Assembly: GCF_003318275.1 (NCBI RefSeq)
Contig: NZ_QOCH01000015.1
Location: 221,608 to 285,607 of the forward strand
Source of the DNA: Marinobacter sp. F3R11
GTDB lineage: Bacteria > Pseudomonadota > Gammaproteobacteria > Pseudomonadales > Oleiphilaceae
Length of the DNA stretch: 64,000 nucleotides
Direction of reading: 5' to 3'
This document shows, piece after piece, positions 54,262-63,111 of this stretch. The notes beneath the pieces were generated by a model. It had not been told where the DNA came from. It did no database searches and saw only the letters and a list, made by a program, of their open reading frames with translations. A program made the translations under genes and the position numbers. Position 1 is the stretch's first letter, and each line of letters begins with the position of its first letter.

Positions 54262-55164
54262 CTATAAACACCTGAGAGAGGCCTCCAGGGCCTCCCCTAT
54301 TCTGGCATTGAGTTTGAGATCGGCCAGCTCTTCCGCCCGGGTCCGGCCCAGGTTAAGAGTAGCAACGGGCTTGTGGAGCTCTTTGGCATACCGGCAGAAG
54401 CGAAAGCCCGAGTAGACCATCAGCGATGATCCAATCACCAGCAAACCATCACTGGCTTTAAGTGCCTCTACCGCTGACTGCACTCGCCGTTTAGGCACAA
54501 AGTCCCCGAAAAACACCACGTCCGGTTTCAGGATACCGCCACACCGGAGGCAATCTGCCAGGCGAAATTCTGAGAAATCCACCTCCAGATCTGCATCGCC
54601 ATCTGGCGCTGTATCAGCCGTGTAGTGTCCGAAATCAGGGTTAAGATCAGCACAGCGTTCGTGTACATCATCTCTGGGGCAGCGGTAGCCACAGGTCATA
54701 CACACCACTTCATCCGCACGCCCGTGCAGATCGCTCACGCCTTGAGTGCCGGCTTTCTGGTGCAGCCCGTCAACATTCTGGGTTACGACAAGGCTGGAAT
54801 GATTCCGTAATTCGAGATCAGCAATGTGATAGTGGGAGGGGTTAGGCACGGCGTTACGCATCACCGGCCAGCCAATAAGGCTACGCCCCCAGTACCGTTG
54901 GCGGATTTCAAAGTTCTCCATGAACTCCTGGTGCTGCACAGGCTGCTTTCGCTTCCATGCACCTTCACCATCGCGATAATCCGGGATACCTGAATCGGTG
55001 CTCACGCCAGCGCCTGTAAGAATCAGAAGTTTAGGATTCTGGCGAATGAAGTCCGCCAGCAGCTCGCCGGCCTGCTCCGGCTCGTGCAAAACCAGAGGTT
55101 CATCCAGCTCCGGGAGGCGCTGGCTGGCACTGAAAGGACGGGTACGGTAAGTCGTAACTGGCAT
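54262..55164 (-). CDS. Sir2-family NAD-dependent protein deacetylase/ADP-ribosyltransferase (class II, SIRT4-like)
   Basis: Sirtuin of 300 residues, larger than the first copy in this window. Seen: GAGVSTDSGIPDYRD (NAD binding), VVTQNVDGLHQKAG, the catalytic His in SDLHGRADEV, and the class II-like zinc site as CMTCGYRC and, after an insertion of about 45 acidic residues, CLRCGGILKPDVVFFGD. The start at 55164 has GGAG upstream. The preceding gene on this strand ends 17 bases away. Targets are unknown. Confidence 0.92.
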   Translation of the reverse strand: MPVTTYRTRPFSASQRLPELDEPLVLHEPEQAGELLADFIRQNPKLLILTGAGVSTDSGIPDYRDGEGAWKRKQPVQHQEFMENFEIRQRYWGRSLIGWPVMRNAVPNPSHYHIADLELRNHSSLVVTQNVDGLHQKAGTQGVSDLHGRADEVVCMTCGYRCPRDDVHERCADLNPDFGHYTADTAPDGDADLEVDFSEFRLADCLRCGGILKPDVVFFGDFVPKRRVQSAVEALKASDGLLVIGSSLMVYSGFRFCRYAKELHKPVATLNLGRTRAEELADLKLNARIGEALEASLRCL

Positions 55165-55180
55165 ACACACTCCGGCAGGG

Positions 55181-55912
55181 TCAGCCCGGTTTGCGGGCCA
55201 CATAAACGGTGTTAAACGACTCTCTGTTCTGGAATGGATTGTAGAAGCTCACAACGTGACAAACCACTTCAGTAAACATATCCCGCAATATGTCCATAAA
55301 TACGGGGTCTTCCCCCTCATTGGACCACATGGCGAAAATACCTCTGGGTTTGAGCTGCCCTGCCATGCGGTTGATATTTTCGGTGGTGTAGAAGCTTGCA
55401 TTAGACTCGTTCAGCAGCGCACGGGGCGAGTGGTCGATATCCAGCAGGATAGCATCAAATTCCCTACCGGGAACTTCAGGATCAAAACCTCCAGTCACTG
55501 GATCAGCAACTGCGAGATCGAAAAAACTGCCGTGAACATAGCGGCTGCGGGCATCCGCATTAATATCTTTACCGAGAGGAACATACTCCTGCTGATGCCA
55601 GCGTATAACCGGTTCCAGATACTCAACTATCAGCAATTCACCGACGCGTTCATGCCTCAGTGCTGCAACGGCTGTATAACCGAGCCCCAGACCGCCAACG
55701 ACAACGCTGAGATTGTCGCCTTCGGTTTCAGCTAGTCCGAGATCAGAGAGAGCGACTTCGGCGTCCACAAACATACTGGACATGAGAAACTCTTCGCCGA
55801 GCTTTACCTCGAAAATGTCTCTGTCGCCCAGTGCCGGAATGCGGCGACGGCGGAGAGTGATTTCGCCGATTTCGGAGGGTTGGCTATCTAGTTGTTCGAA
55901 TAGTCGTGCCAC
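55181..55912 (-). CDS. Spermidine-synthase-fold methyltransferase-like protein
   Basis: Protein of 243 residues with a SAM/decarboxylated-SAM Rossmann core: VVGGLGLGYTAVAALRHE near residue 72, LIVEYLEPVIRWH with the acidic strand-2 residue, DAILLDIDHSP near residue 155. The fold matches SpeE-like proteins, but the spermidine-synthase gatekeeper pattern is incomplete, so polyamine synthesis is uncertain. The GTG start has AGAGGA upstream. It is adjacent to the sirtuin gene in the same direction. Confidence 0.85.
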   Translation of the reverse strand: MARLFEQLDSQPSEIGEITLRRRRIPALGDRDIFEVKLGEEFLMSSMFVDAEVALSDLGLAETEGDNLSVVVGGLGLGYTAVAALRHERVGELLIVEYLEPVIRWHQQEYVPLGKDINADARSRYVHGSFFDLAVADPVTGGFDPEVPGREFDAILLDIDHSPRALLNESNASFYTTENINRMAGQLKPRGIFAMWSNEGEDPVFMDILRDMFTEVVCHVVSFYNPFQNRESFNTVYVARKPG

Positions 55913-56010
55913 TCTGGTTCCTCTCTAACGTCGTTAAATTGTCTATCGCCGGGCCTGCGACAATCCTGACTCAGTGCAGTCGCCGGTGGGTTACCCACCG
56001 GCTCTTTGGC

Positions 56011-56574
56011 CTACTCCCCTGCTTCAGGCGAATTTTGATGGCAAGCGAAAACCACCTCTCGCATTTTCTCTACACCTAGCTTATTCATCAGCTCAATATT
56101 CCGCGGTGGTATACCGTCTACATCCGGATGGCTGTCAATCGCAGCTTCCAAACTCGCTTCCCGCAGCAGGTGCAACATTGGAAACGGCGAGCGATTGGTG
56201 TAGTTCTCCGCCGCGTCCGGCGAGGTGTCTGCAAACTGATAGTCCGGGTGGAAACTGGCGATCTGGTATACGCCTTCCATATCCAGATACGCGAGCAAAC
56301 CGTCGGCTGCATCCAGAAACTCGTTGTAGTCCGCGAAGTTCTGTAGAACATGAGGGTGAATCAGAAGCGTGGTTTCGGTTTCTGGTTCATCATCCAGCCG
56401 CAGGAGTTCAGTTTGCAGAGCCTGGAGCAGAGAGTCTTCGTTATCGGCGGCAGTAACCACAAATCGAACGCGATCCCTGACCAGTTCCCGTTTGGCGAAC
56501 GGGCAAAGGTTATAGCCAACAACGACGTCTTCGACCCAATTCCGGGTTGCTTGAACTACTGATTCTTCGCTCAC
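56011..56574 (-). CDS. DUF1415 protein
   Basis: Protein of 187 residues of the DUF1415 family, conserved in gammaproteobacteria. Its opening TRNWVEDVVVGYNLCPFAKREL and the later YQFADTSPDAAENYTNRSPFPMLHLLRE are characteristic strings. No signal peptide or membrane helix. GTG start at 56574 with GGGGAG upstream. Function is unknown. Confidence 0.9.
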   Translation of the reverse strand: MSEESVVQATRNWVEDVVVGYNLCPFAKRELVRDRVRFVVTAADNEDSLLQALQTELLRLDDEPETETTLLIHPHVLQNFADYNEFLDAADGLLAYLDMEGVYQIASFHPDYQFADTSPDAAENYTNRSPFPMLHLLREASLEAAIDSHPDVDGIPPRNIELMNKLGVEKMREVVFACHQNSPEAGE

Positions 56575-56617
56575 GGAAAACTCCCCTATTGTTGGTCCAA
56601 CCCACCAAGGTCAGATC

Positions 56618-56724
56618 GGGCAGTCGGGCGAGACTGTCCAAAAATGTGCGGAGCCATGGATGGCGGAGCCAAGCGTACACGGACGTATTAACAGCGGTTT
56701 TTGGACAGTCTCGCCCGACTGCCC
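56618..56724. repeat. Long inverted-repeat element
   Basis: Perfect 27-base inverted arms: the left (56618-56644) begins GGGCAGTCGGGCGAGACTG and ends in AAAAA; the right (56698-56724) is its exact complement, beginning TTTTTGGACAGTCTCG. The 53-base core contains TGTGCGGAGCCATGG (56645-56659), which recurs exactly at 2697-2711. The size and layout resemble dispersed extragenic palindromes. It could act as a strong terminator or fold a long RNA hairpin; it sits between two minus-strand genes. Confidence 0.85.
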
Positions 56725-56743
56725 AGCCTATGAGTTTTATAAC

Positions 56744-58330
56744 TCAGAGGTATCCCTGACTGCGAAGATAATCATCGTAAGAGCCACTAAAGTCCGTAAC
56801 CCCCTCAGGCGTCAATTCAATAATCCGCGTCGCCAGTGAGGAAACAAACTCACGGTCATGGCTCACGAAAATCAGCGTACCCGGGTAGTTCTCAAGGGCC
56901 AGGTTCAGCGCCTCGATGGATTCCATATCCAGGTGGTTGGTTGGCTCATCCATCAGCATCACATTAGGCTTCTGCAAAATCAGCTTGCCGAACAGCATGC
57001 GCCCCTGCTCACCACCGGAAATAACCCGCACCGATTTGCCAATATCATCACCGGAAAACAGCATACGGCCGAGAGTACCTCTTATCAGCTGCTCTCCCCC
57101 TGTTGTCCATTGAGCCATCCAGTCCGTCAGCGTGTCATCTGCAGCGAAGTCCGCCGTGTGATCCTGAGCGAAATAACCTACTTCAGCGCTGTCAGTCCAT
57201 TTCACCTCGCCGCTGTCAGGCTCGTAAGCACCGGCCAGACACTGCAGCAAAGTAGTTTTACCAATACCGTTGGGGCCAATTATCGCTACGCGCTCTCCGG
57301 CTTCGACTTGCAGATTCAGCTTGTTGAACAGAGTGTTTCCATCAAAACCCTTGGTCAGATCACGGATGGTAACCGCCTGGCGATGCAGTTTTTTGCCCTG
57401 TTCAAAACGGATAAACGGGCTGACGCGGCTGGAGGGTTTAACCTCATCCAGCTGAATCTTGTCGATCTGGCGCGCACGGGAGGTGGCCTGCTTGGCTTTG
57501 GAGGCGTTGGCGGAGAAACGGCTCACAAACTGCTGCAGTTCTGCAATCTGGGCTTTTTTCTTCGCGTTATCCGAAAGCATGCGTTCACGGGCCTGGGTAG
57601 CGGCCGTCATGTATTCATCATAGTTGCCCGGAAACAGTTTCAGTTCACCATAGTCCAGATCCGCCATATGAGTACATACGCTGTTCAGGAAGTGGCGATC
57701 GTGAGAGATGATGATCATGGTGCTGTTACGAGCAACAAGAATGCTTTCCAGCCAGCGGATGGTATTGATATCAAGGTGGTTGGTAGGCTCGTCCAGCAGG
57801 AGCACATCCGGATCCGAAAACAGCGCCTGCGCCAGCAGTACCCGCAGTTTCCAGCCAGGTGCAAGATTACTCATGGGGCCATCGTGCTGTTCCAGCGGAA
57901 TATCCAGACCCAGCAGCAGTTCGCCGGCACGGGATTCGGCGGTGTAGCCATCCATCTCAGCAAACTGAACTTCCAGATCTGCAACTGCCATACCGTCCTC
58001 TTCGCTCATTTCTGCCAGAGAATAGATACGGTCCCGCTCTTTTTTGACGTCCCACAGCTCTTCATGGCCCATGATCACGGTGTCCATAACCGAGCAGTTT
58101 TCATAGGCATACTGATCCTGTCGCAGTTTGCCCAGACGGACGTTCGGCTCCAGCATGACCTGACCCGCGGAGGGTTCAAGGTCGCCACCGAGGATTTTCA
58201 TCAGGGTGGATTTACCGCAGCCATTAGCGCCGATCAGGCCGTAGCGATTGCCGTTACCGAACTTGGCGGAAACATTTTCAAACAGGGGTTTAGCCCCGAA
58301 TTGCATGGTGATATTGGCAGTAGAGATCAA
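56744..58330 (-). CDS. ybiT: ABC-F ATPase, YbiT-like
   Basis: Two-domain soluble ABC protein of 528 residues (E. coli YbiT has 530). Walker A motifs GANGCGKST (near 36) and GPNGIGKTT, signature motifs including [14 protein letters not shown], Walker B/DEPTNHLD twice, and the interdomain linker of the ABC-F family near 240-300 are all visible. ABC-F proteins bind the ribosome E site and regulate translation. The start is TTG at 58330, aligning with the YbiT N-terminus ([19 protein letters not shown]), and has no obvious ribosome binding site. Confidence 0.95.
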   Translation of the reverse strand: MISTANITMQFGAKPLFENVSAKFGNGNRYGLIGANGCGKSTLMKILGGDLEPSAGQVMLEPNVRLGKLRQDQYAYENCSVMDTVIMGHEELWDVKKERDRIYSLAEMSEEDGMAVADLEVQFAEMDGYTAESRAGELLLGLDIPLEQHDGPMSNLAPGWKLRVLLAQALFSDPDVLLLDEPTNHLDINTIRWLESILVARNSTMIIISHDRHFLNSVCTHMADLDYGELKLFPGNYDEYMTAATQARERMLSDNAKKKAQIAELQQFVSRFSANASKAKQATSRARQIDKIQLDEVKPSSRVSPFIRFEQGKKLHRQAVTIRDLTKGFDGNTLFNKLNLQVEAGERVAIIGPNGIGKTTLLQCLAGAYEPDSGEVKWTDSAEVGYFAQDHTADFAADDTLTDWMAQWTTGGEQLIRGTLGRMLFSGDDIGKSVRVISGGEQGRMLFGKLILQKPNVMLMDEPTNHLDMESIEALNLALENYPGTLIFVSHDREFVSSLATRIIELTPEGVTDFSGSYDDYLRSQGYL

Positions 58331-58510
58331 GAAAAAAACCTATAGATGTTAGGGCCGGCGCCGGGCCGGCTAAAGAAAGCCGGCATTGTACAGGTTTGTA
58401 GTGACAACCGTGAGACCGCACAAACACCGATAAAAAGGCTTGCCTCAGGCAAAGGGGACGGGCAGCATTCCCTTTCTGAAGTACCCATTCATTCTAGAAG
58501 GATAATTTCC

Positions 58511-58789
58511 ATGGCACAGGCAACCGCACGCCACATTCTGGTAGACAGCGAAGCAAAATGTGAAGAGCTGAAGAAAGAAATTGAAGGTGGAAAGGATTTC
58601 GCTGAAGTTGCAAAGCAGCATTCCTCCTGTCCATCCGGCCGCAACGGCGGCGATCTCGGTTCATTTGGCCCCGGCCAGATGGTTCCGGAATTCGACAAGG
58701 TGGTTTTCAGTGGAGAAGTGAACAAAGTTCTCGGGCCGGTAAAAACCCAGTTCGGCTATCACTTGCTGGAAGTCACAAGCCGCAGCTGA
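58511..58789 (+). CDS. ppiC: Parvulin-type peptidyl-prolyl cis-trans isomerase (PpiC)
   Basis: Single-domain rotamase of 92 residues, the length of E. coli PpiC (93). Landmarks are ARHILVDSEAKCEELKKEI at the start, GKDFAEVAKQHSSCPSG, GGDLGSFGPGQMVPEFDKVVF and TQFGYHLLEV. It accelerates proline isomerisation in cytoplasmic proteins. An AAGGA site precedes the ATG at 58511; the frame opens at 58346 but the family starts here. A hairpin terminator follows. Confidence 0.95.
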   Translation: MAQATARHILVDSEAKCEELKKEIEGGKDFAEVAKQHSSCPSGRNGGDLGSFGPGQMVPEFDKVVFSGEVNKVLGPVKTQFGYHLLEVTSRS

Positions 58790-58813
58790 TCAGCCGCAGT
58801 TGCTGAATGACAA

Positions 58814-58842
58814 AACCCTCCGCTGAACCATGGCGGAGGGTT
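58814..58842. terminator. Hairpin terminator between ppiC and the M24 gene
   Basis: AACCCTCCGC (58814-58823) and GCGGAGGGTT (58833-58842) form a 10-base stem. On the minus strand it is followed by TTTTG, so it fits termination of the M24 gene best, and could serve ppiC weakly. Confidence 0.75.
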
Positions 58843-58849
58843 AAACAGC

Positions 58850-60040
58850 TCAGCCAGGCGGCGAGTCCAGAGTCCAGGGATTGGAGGTCATCACTACTGC
58901 GCCCTGTTGCGTTATCCGGACTGTATCGCTACAACCGATTCCCCAGCATCCTGGAATCCGCAGACAAACAGGTAAGTGAAACACCATACCCGGTTCAAAC
59001 ACGGCTGACTGCCGGCGGGCAATGTAGCCCGAGCCTTCCACCCATGACGGCGGAAACTGCGCGCCAACTGCGTAACCAAACACCCCGGAAAAAAACACAT
59101 CTCCGGCCAAAGGCTCCAGTACCTTGTCTGCAGCTATAGCCGCTGAGTCAAAACTTCGCCCCGGCTGCATGGCGCCAACCAGAGTATCCACCACCCGCCG
59201 ACAACCATCAAAAACTTCCTGCATGCGCTTTGTGGGCTTACCAGCGATGACCGTACGCATCATCGGTGCAGTATAACGCTGCCAGGATGCACCGAATTCC
59301 AGAAATACAGGTTCCCCCTCCTGCACTTCAAAGCGTTTGTGATTGGTATGGATCACGCTACTGCGGCGCCCTGCCACAACTATCGGTTGCATGCTCATGA
59401 ACTCACTGCCAGCATGCAACATTGCCTCAGCACCGGCAGCGGCAATCTCACTATCGGTAACACCCGGCCGTACCAGAGCAGCCGCAGCATCCAGACCAAG
59501 GCTGGTGATATCTGCACTGCGCTGCAGGCACTCCATCTCGGCGGTCGATTTCACAATACGCAGCTGTTTCAGCAGAGCTGAGGCATCTGCAAATTCGCAA
59601 CCGGGCAGCCGCTGGCGCAGCCCTTCAATGACGCCATATCGCAAAGAGCCATGCCAGCAATCAATGCCAACACCAGCCCCGGCACTCGCCAGCGCCTCAG
59701 CAAGAGGATCAAGCACCTCGCTCACACTCTCCCAGCGATAGCCCACCACCTGATCCACTCGAGTGGTTACCATTGCCGGCCCCATTTCAATTGACGGCAC
59801 CTGTAACAGAAGCGAAGAAGGGCTGACCACCAGGGCAACATGAACTGAGACTTCAAAGGTGCTGTAGCCAGTGAGATAGTAGATATCGGATGGATCGGTA
59901 ACCAGCAGCGCCCCGAGTTGCCGGGCCGCGATCAGAGCCCTCAGACGCTGCAGGCGCTGCTCAAATTCGGCTGCCGGGAACGGGCATTCGCTTCCCCTGA
60001 GCTGACCGGCCAGAACCTTTTGGTAGGCATTGAAGTCCAT
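58850..60040 (-). CDS. M24-family creatinase-fold hydrolase (possible ectoine hydrolase-like)
   Basis: Pita-bread-fold protein of 396 residues. The N-terminal domain (LLVTDPSDIYYLTGYSTFE) matches creatinase_N. In the C-terminal domain the metal-ligand positions of M24 aminopeptidases are altered: VFLEFGASWQRYTAPMMRT lacks the two aspartates, and the regions expected to carry the His and two Glu ligands read GYAVGAQFPPSW and IGCSDTVRI. Metal-independent members of this fold include creatinase and ectoine hydrolase DoeA. Ectoine degradation is possible in a marine bacterium, but no doeB lies nearby. The ATG at 60040 has AGGAG upstream. Confidence 0.8.
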   Translation of the reverse strand: MDFNAYQKVLAGQLRGSECPFPAAEFEQRLQRLRALIAARQLGALLVTDPSDIYYLTGYSTFEVSVHVALVVSPSSLLLQVPSIEMGPAMVTTRVDQVVGYRWESVSEVLDPLAEALASAGAGVGIDCWHGSLRYGVIEGLRQRLPGCEFADASALLKQLRIVKSTAEMECLQRSADITSLGLDAAAALVRPGVTDSEIAAAGAEAMLHAGSEFMSMQPIVVAGRRSSVIHTNHKRFEVQEGEPVFLEFGASWQRYTAPMMRTVIAGKPTKRMQEVFDGCRRVVDTLVGAMQPGRSFDSAAIAADKVLEPLAGDVFFSGVFGYAVGAQFPPSWVEGSGYIARRQSAVFEPGMVFHLPVCLRIPGCWGIGCSDTVRITQQGAVVMTSNPWTLDSPPG

Positions 60041-60121
60041 AAGCACTCTCCTGAAAGCGGTTCAAGTGTGGCTTGTTATTGGAGAGTGCGCCCAAATGCC
60101 GGATCCTTCAAATCCGGCGTG

Positions 60122-60940
60122 CTATTTTTGTGGGGACAGGAAACGTGCAAGCTGGCTTCCGATAGATTCAACCGGTTCGGTAATTGCCTGCTGAATACTC
60201 CCGGTAACGGTTTTTGAAAACGCCGCCCCTGCTCCGCTTTCCAGGAAATCGATGTACAGCCCCATTTCCTGGGAACTGATGTTTTCATAAGTATGCAGGT
60301 AGCTGTCGTACACCTGTTGTTCCACAACCCCACGTATTGTCTCGCGCTGGTTTTCTATGCTCTGTCTGAGTTGATCGTAATTATCTGAATCACTGCTGAA
60401 CGCAGCCATGGCGCTTGCCAGCCCCAGCTGTACAGCAATTGTGGTATCCACCGTGCTTTCGGTGGCGCGGGATGCACGGTCAAACCGCTCAAACATCCTT
60501 GAACGGTCAGTGCCATTGTACTTCCTGTTCAGCTCCATCGCTCTGGACTGTATCTGCTGCCATGCAGCGGGATCAGAAGCTGCAATTTCTGCCGCCGAGA
60601 TCTTCTGCGCAACAGGAGTCTTGTACCAGTTCTCAACCTCCTCAAGCTGATTTCCGGATAGATCCTGCTCCAGGTTTTCTACAATCTGCTGTTCTATGTC
60701 CACAGCGCTGAAGCTGTTCGTGACCACAAACCCGATGGTGTCTGCAACCATGGGCGGTAACTGCTGATTGCGCTTCAGCCCTTCACGGATACCTTCACTC
60801 ATCATCGCGGGGTAACGTTCAACAATATCGTCAACAGGCGATGCAGCCAGAACCTGTTGGGCGCTGGGCGCTGCCATGACTGGACCAGCCAGAAACAGAC
60901 CACTGAATAAAAGAGGTTTAACTAGGGTGCCAAGCTTCAT
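60122..60940 (-). CDS. DUF2059-like exported protein
   Basis: Exported helical protein of 272 residues with a signal peptide (LLFSGLFLAGPVMA, about 1-23). Two regions resemble DUF2059 (QQIVENLEQDLSGNQLEEVENWYKTP near residue 80-105 and the C-terminal YENISSQEMGLYIDFLESGAGAAFSKTV, each about 26 residues). Both contain a helix ending in a Tyr/Trp-rich turn, so the protein may be a tandem repeat. The function of DUF2059 proteins is unknown; they are periplasmic. It is divergent from the transglycosylase gene. Confidence 0.85.
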   Translation of the reverse strand: MKLGTLVKPLLFSGLFLAGPVMAAPSAQQVLAASPVDDIVERYPAMMSEGIREGLKRNQQLPPMVADTIGFVVTNSFSAVDIEQQIVENLEQDLSGNQLEEVENWYKTPVAQKISAAEIAASDPAAWQQIQSRAMELNRKYNGTDRSRMFERFDRASRATESTVDTTIAVQLGLASAMAAFSSDSDNYDQLRQSIENQRETIRGVVEQQVYDSYLHTYENISSQEMGLYIDFLESGAGAAFSKTVTGSIQQAITEPVESIGSQLARFLSPQK

Positions 60941-61008
60941 TTAACTATCATCCTGTTTGGTGGATGCTGCGTTTATGACACGCACACCCTCCCCTGAGCA
61001 AGTAATCC

Positions 61009-61749
61009 ATGGGTTCCGGAGATGACAGTTTGGTAGGAAAATTCTGGAAGCCTGCACGTCCTCGCAGGAGACGGCGCCAGACACGCCGTAATCGATGGAA
61101 ATCCCGCCTGAAATGGTACGGCCTTCCAGTTGTCGGTGTACTTATCGGGACCTGGGCAACCCTGCGCTTCAGCCTGTTAGCTCCAGAACCACCTGTAAAC
61201 CCCGACAATGTCTGTGACATTTTCCGTGAGCATACGGTCTGGTACGACTACGCACGCAGCTCTCAGGAAAAGTGGGGGACACCCATAGCCACGCAGATGG
61301 CTTTTGTATACTACGAATCGTCCTTCCGCAGCCATGCCAAGCCACCCAGGACCCTGTTATGGGGGATAATTCCCTGGACACGGCCGACCACAGCCTATGG
61401 CTATGCCCAGGCTCTGGATCCGGCATGGGGAGAATACCTTACAGCGAATGGCGATGGCTGGTTTACAGTACGTACCGATATGGCGTACGCACTGGACTTC
61501 GTAGGCTGGTACAACCATCTGACCCATCAACAGCTTGGTATTCCATATCACAGCCCACACCGGCTATACCTCGCATACCACGAAGGGCGCGGCGGTTACG
61601 CCCGCAGAACATACACCCGCAAGCCAGGAGTAATGGCTCTGGCTTCCCGGGTTCAGAACCGGGCATTCCGGTACGATAACCAACTCAAATCCTGTGAGCA
61701 GGAGTTCCAGTGCTGGCGCTGGTACCAGTTCTGGCCATTCTGTAGCTGA
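61009..61749 (+). CDS. Small membrane-anchored transglycosylase SLT-like protein
   Basis: Protein of 246 residues. The first 35 residues are strongly basic (PRRRRRQTRRNRWKSRLK) and are followed by one membrane segment (WYGLPVVGVLIGTWATLRF), giving a type II topology with the domain outside. The SLT-like domain has the catalytic-glutamate segment MAFVYYESSFRSHAKP, AYGYAQALDPAW and LAYHEGRGGYARR. It should cleave peptidoglycan in the periplasm. The basic N-terminus could bind nucleic acid or lipid. A weak ribosome site precedes the ATG. Confidence 0.85.
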   Translation: MGSGDDSLVGKFWKPARPRRRRRQTRRNRWKSRLKWYGLPVVGVLIGTWATLRFSLLAPEPPVNPDNVCDIFREHTVWYDYARSSQEKWGTPIATQMAFVYYESSFRSHAKPPRTLLWGIIPWTRPTTAYGYAQALDPAWGEYLTANGDGWFTVRTDMAYALDFVGWYNHLTHQQLGIPYHSPHRLYLAYHEGRGGYARRTYTRKPGVMALASRVQNRAFRYDNQLKSCEQEFQCWRWYQFWPFCS

Positions 61750-61767
61750 ACTCTGACCCCTCAGCAA

Positions 61768-62667
61768 TCACGCTGAAGGGTTAAACTCAATCATCGAAGC
61801 CTGAGCCTGCAATCGCTCAACCAGAAACTCCATGACAATTCGTACTCTAGCCATTTGCTGAGTATCCTGATTTACATGCACCCATAAATCGACGCTTTCA
61901 CCCTCAATCGGATCTGACAGGCGGCGCAACTCTTTTGTGCCCTCACCCAGATAGCAGGGCAAAACGGCCAGTCCCGCACCAGCCCGGGCCAGAGAGTACA
62001 TAGCATGCAAACTGTTACAACGAATGACTGAAGTAATGTTTTTCAACTGTTTGCGATACCAGCGCCCTGTCGCCAGATGGCTGAAGGTCTCATCCGGAAT
62101 AATCCAGAGGCAGTCTTCAGGCTGATTTTCAATGTCCATATTGCGATGGCGGCGGCAATAACTGGCTGAGCCGTATACCGCGGACTCAATCGCTGCAATA
62201 CGTTCACCTTCCAGGGTTGCCTGAGGTTTGTTCTCAGGGCGCAGGGTCAGGTCTGCCTCCCTGTGGGTGAGGTTGGTGACGTCGTTATCGGTGAGCACTT
62301 CAAGCTCAATATCCGGGAACTCACGCACCAGTTCAGCCAGCACCGACCCGAGCAGTTCGCTCATCATCGTGTCTTCGGCTGCCACACGCACCTTGCCTAC
62401 AGGTGCAGAGTCCTGTCCGACCAGCTTACGTTCGAGATTTTCCATCTCGACAGCGAGCTTTTCGGCATTGCGAAAGGCGGTTTCCCCAACGGGAGTGAGC
62501 TGTAACCCATCGCGATTTCGTTCAAAAAACTGCACACCCAGCGACTCTTCCATCTGGTCCAGACGGCGTAAAACCGTGGTTTGGTGTACACCCAATAATT
62601 CTCCTGCTTTCGCGAGCGTTCCGCCTATTGCCAAAGCATGTATATATCGAAGATAATCCCAGTCCAT
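61768..62667 (-). CDS. LysR-family transcriptional regulator
   Basis: Regulator of 299 residues. The N-terminal winged helix spans about residues 1-60 (DWDYLRYIHALAIGGTLAKAGELLGVHQTTVLRRLDQME, cited here in parts: YLRYIHALAIGGTLAKAG and VHQTTVLRRLDQ). The C-terminal effector-binding domain follows, including VRVAAEDTMMSELLGSVLAEL. It is divergent from a 63-residue basic protein across about 140 bases, the usual target position for a LysR regulator. The inducer is unknown. Confidence 0.9.
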   Translation of the reverse strand: MDWDYLRYIHALAIGGTLAKAGELLGVHQTTVLRRLDQMEESLGVQFFERNRDGLQLTPVGETAFRNAEKLAVEMENLERKLVGQDSAPVGKVRVAAEDTMMSELLGSVLAELVREFPDIELEVLTDNDVTNLTHREADLTLRPENKPQATLEGERIAAIESAVYGSASYCRRHRNMDIENQPEDCLWIIPDETFSHLATGRWYRKQLKNITSVIRCNSLHAMYSLARAGAGLAVLPCYLGEGTKELRRLSDPIEGESVDLWVHVNQDTQQMARVRIVMEFLVERLQAQASMIEFNPSA

Positions 62668-62804
62668 AGCTACTGCATATTTGCAACGTGAGTACGGATT
62701 TTAACGTATTTAAGCTGCAAAAAAATACCTTTAGTATTCTTCATAAATTCGGGTCAATCCCTTTATTCATTAACATCAAGTTACCAGCCAAGGAGGAAGT
62801 CGCT

Positions 62805-62996
62805 ATGGCTCAAAAGCACATTGCAACCGTTCACCCGCTACCGTCCAGCATCCTCCACAACAGTGCTGGAGTCAGAAGTCAGCACACTCGTGCGGCTGCA
62901 AAGATGGCAGCAAATTTCGTGAGCCGCAAGCTACGCTCCTTTAACCGCAGGGCTGTTGCCGCAGCGGATATCACCCAGATGCAGGGTGGCCACTGA
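62805..62996 (+). CDS. Small basic protein (63 residues)
   Basis: Frame of 63 codons with an ideal AAGGAGGAAG ribosome site, starting MAQKHIATVHPLPSSILHNS. It is rich in Arg, Ala and His, with an internal amphipathic stretch (RAAAKMAANFVSRKLRSFNRR) of about 21 residues (its first part RAAAKMAANFVSRKL). It diverges from the LysR gene and may be its target. Function unknown. Confidence 0.65.
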   Translation: MAQKHIATVHPLPSSILHNSAGVRSQHTRAAAKMAANFVSRKLRSFNRRAVAAADITQMQGGH

Positions 62997-63062
62997 ATTC
63001 CGGTAGGACAAACGTAAAGAGCTGCGCCTCATAGCGCAGCCCTGTGAACGCAAGTCAGACTG

Positions 63063-63100
63063 AAAACGCCGACGATTCTCATGAGGATCGTCGGCGTTTT
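63063..63100. terminator. Bidirectional terminator before the acyl-CoA synthetase gene
   Basis: AAAACGCCGACGAT (63063-63076) and ATCGTCGGCGTTTT (63087-63100) form a 14-base stem with A and T runs. A second hairpin (GCTGCGC/GCGCAGC) lies at 63021-63040. Confidence 0.92.
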
Positions 63101-63111
63101 GCATTACGCGG

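Noticed and set aside
56858..58345. Long open frame antisense to ybiT
   Set aside because: It lies exactly opposite the ABC-F gene, which has full family motifs; the antisense protein has no recognisable domain and no ribosome site.
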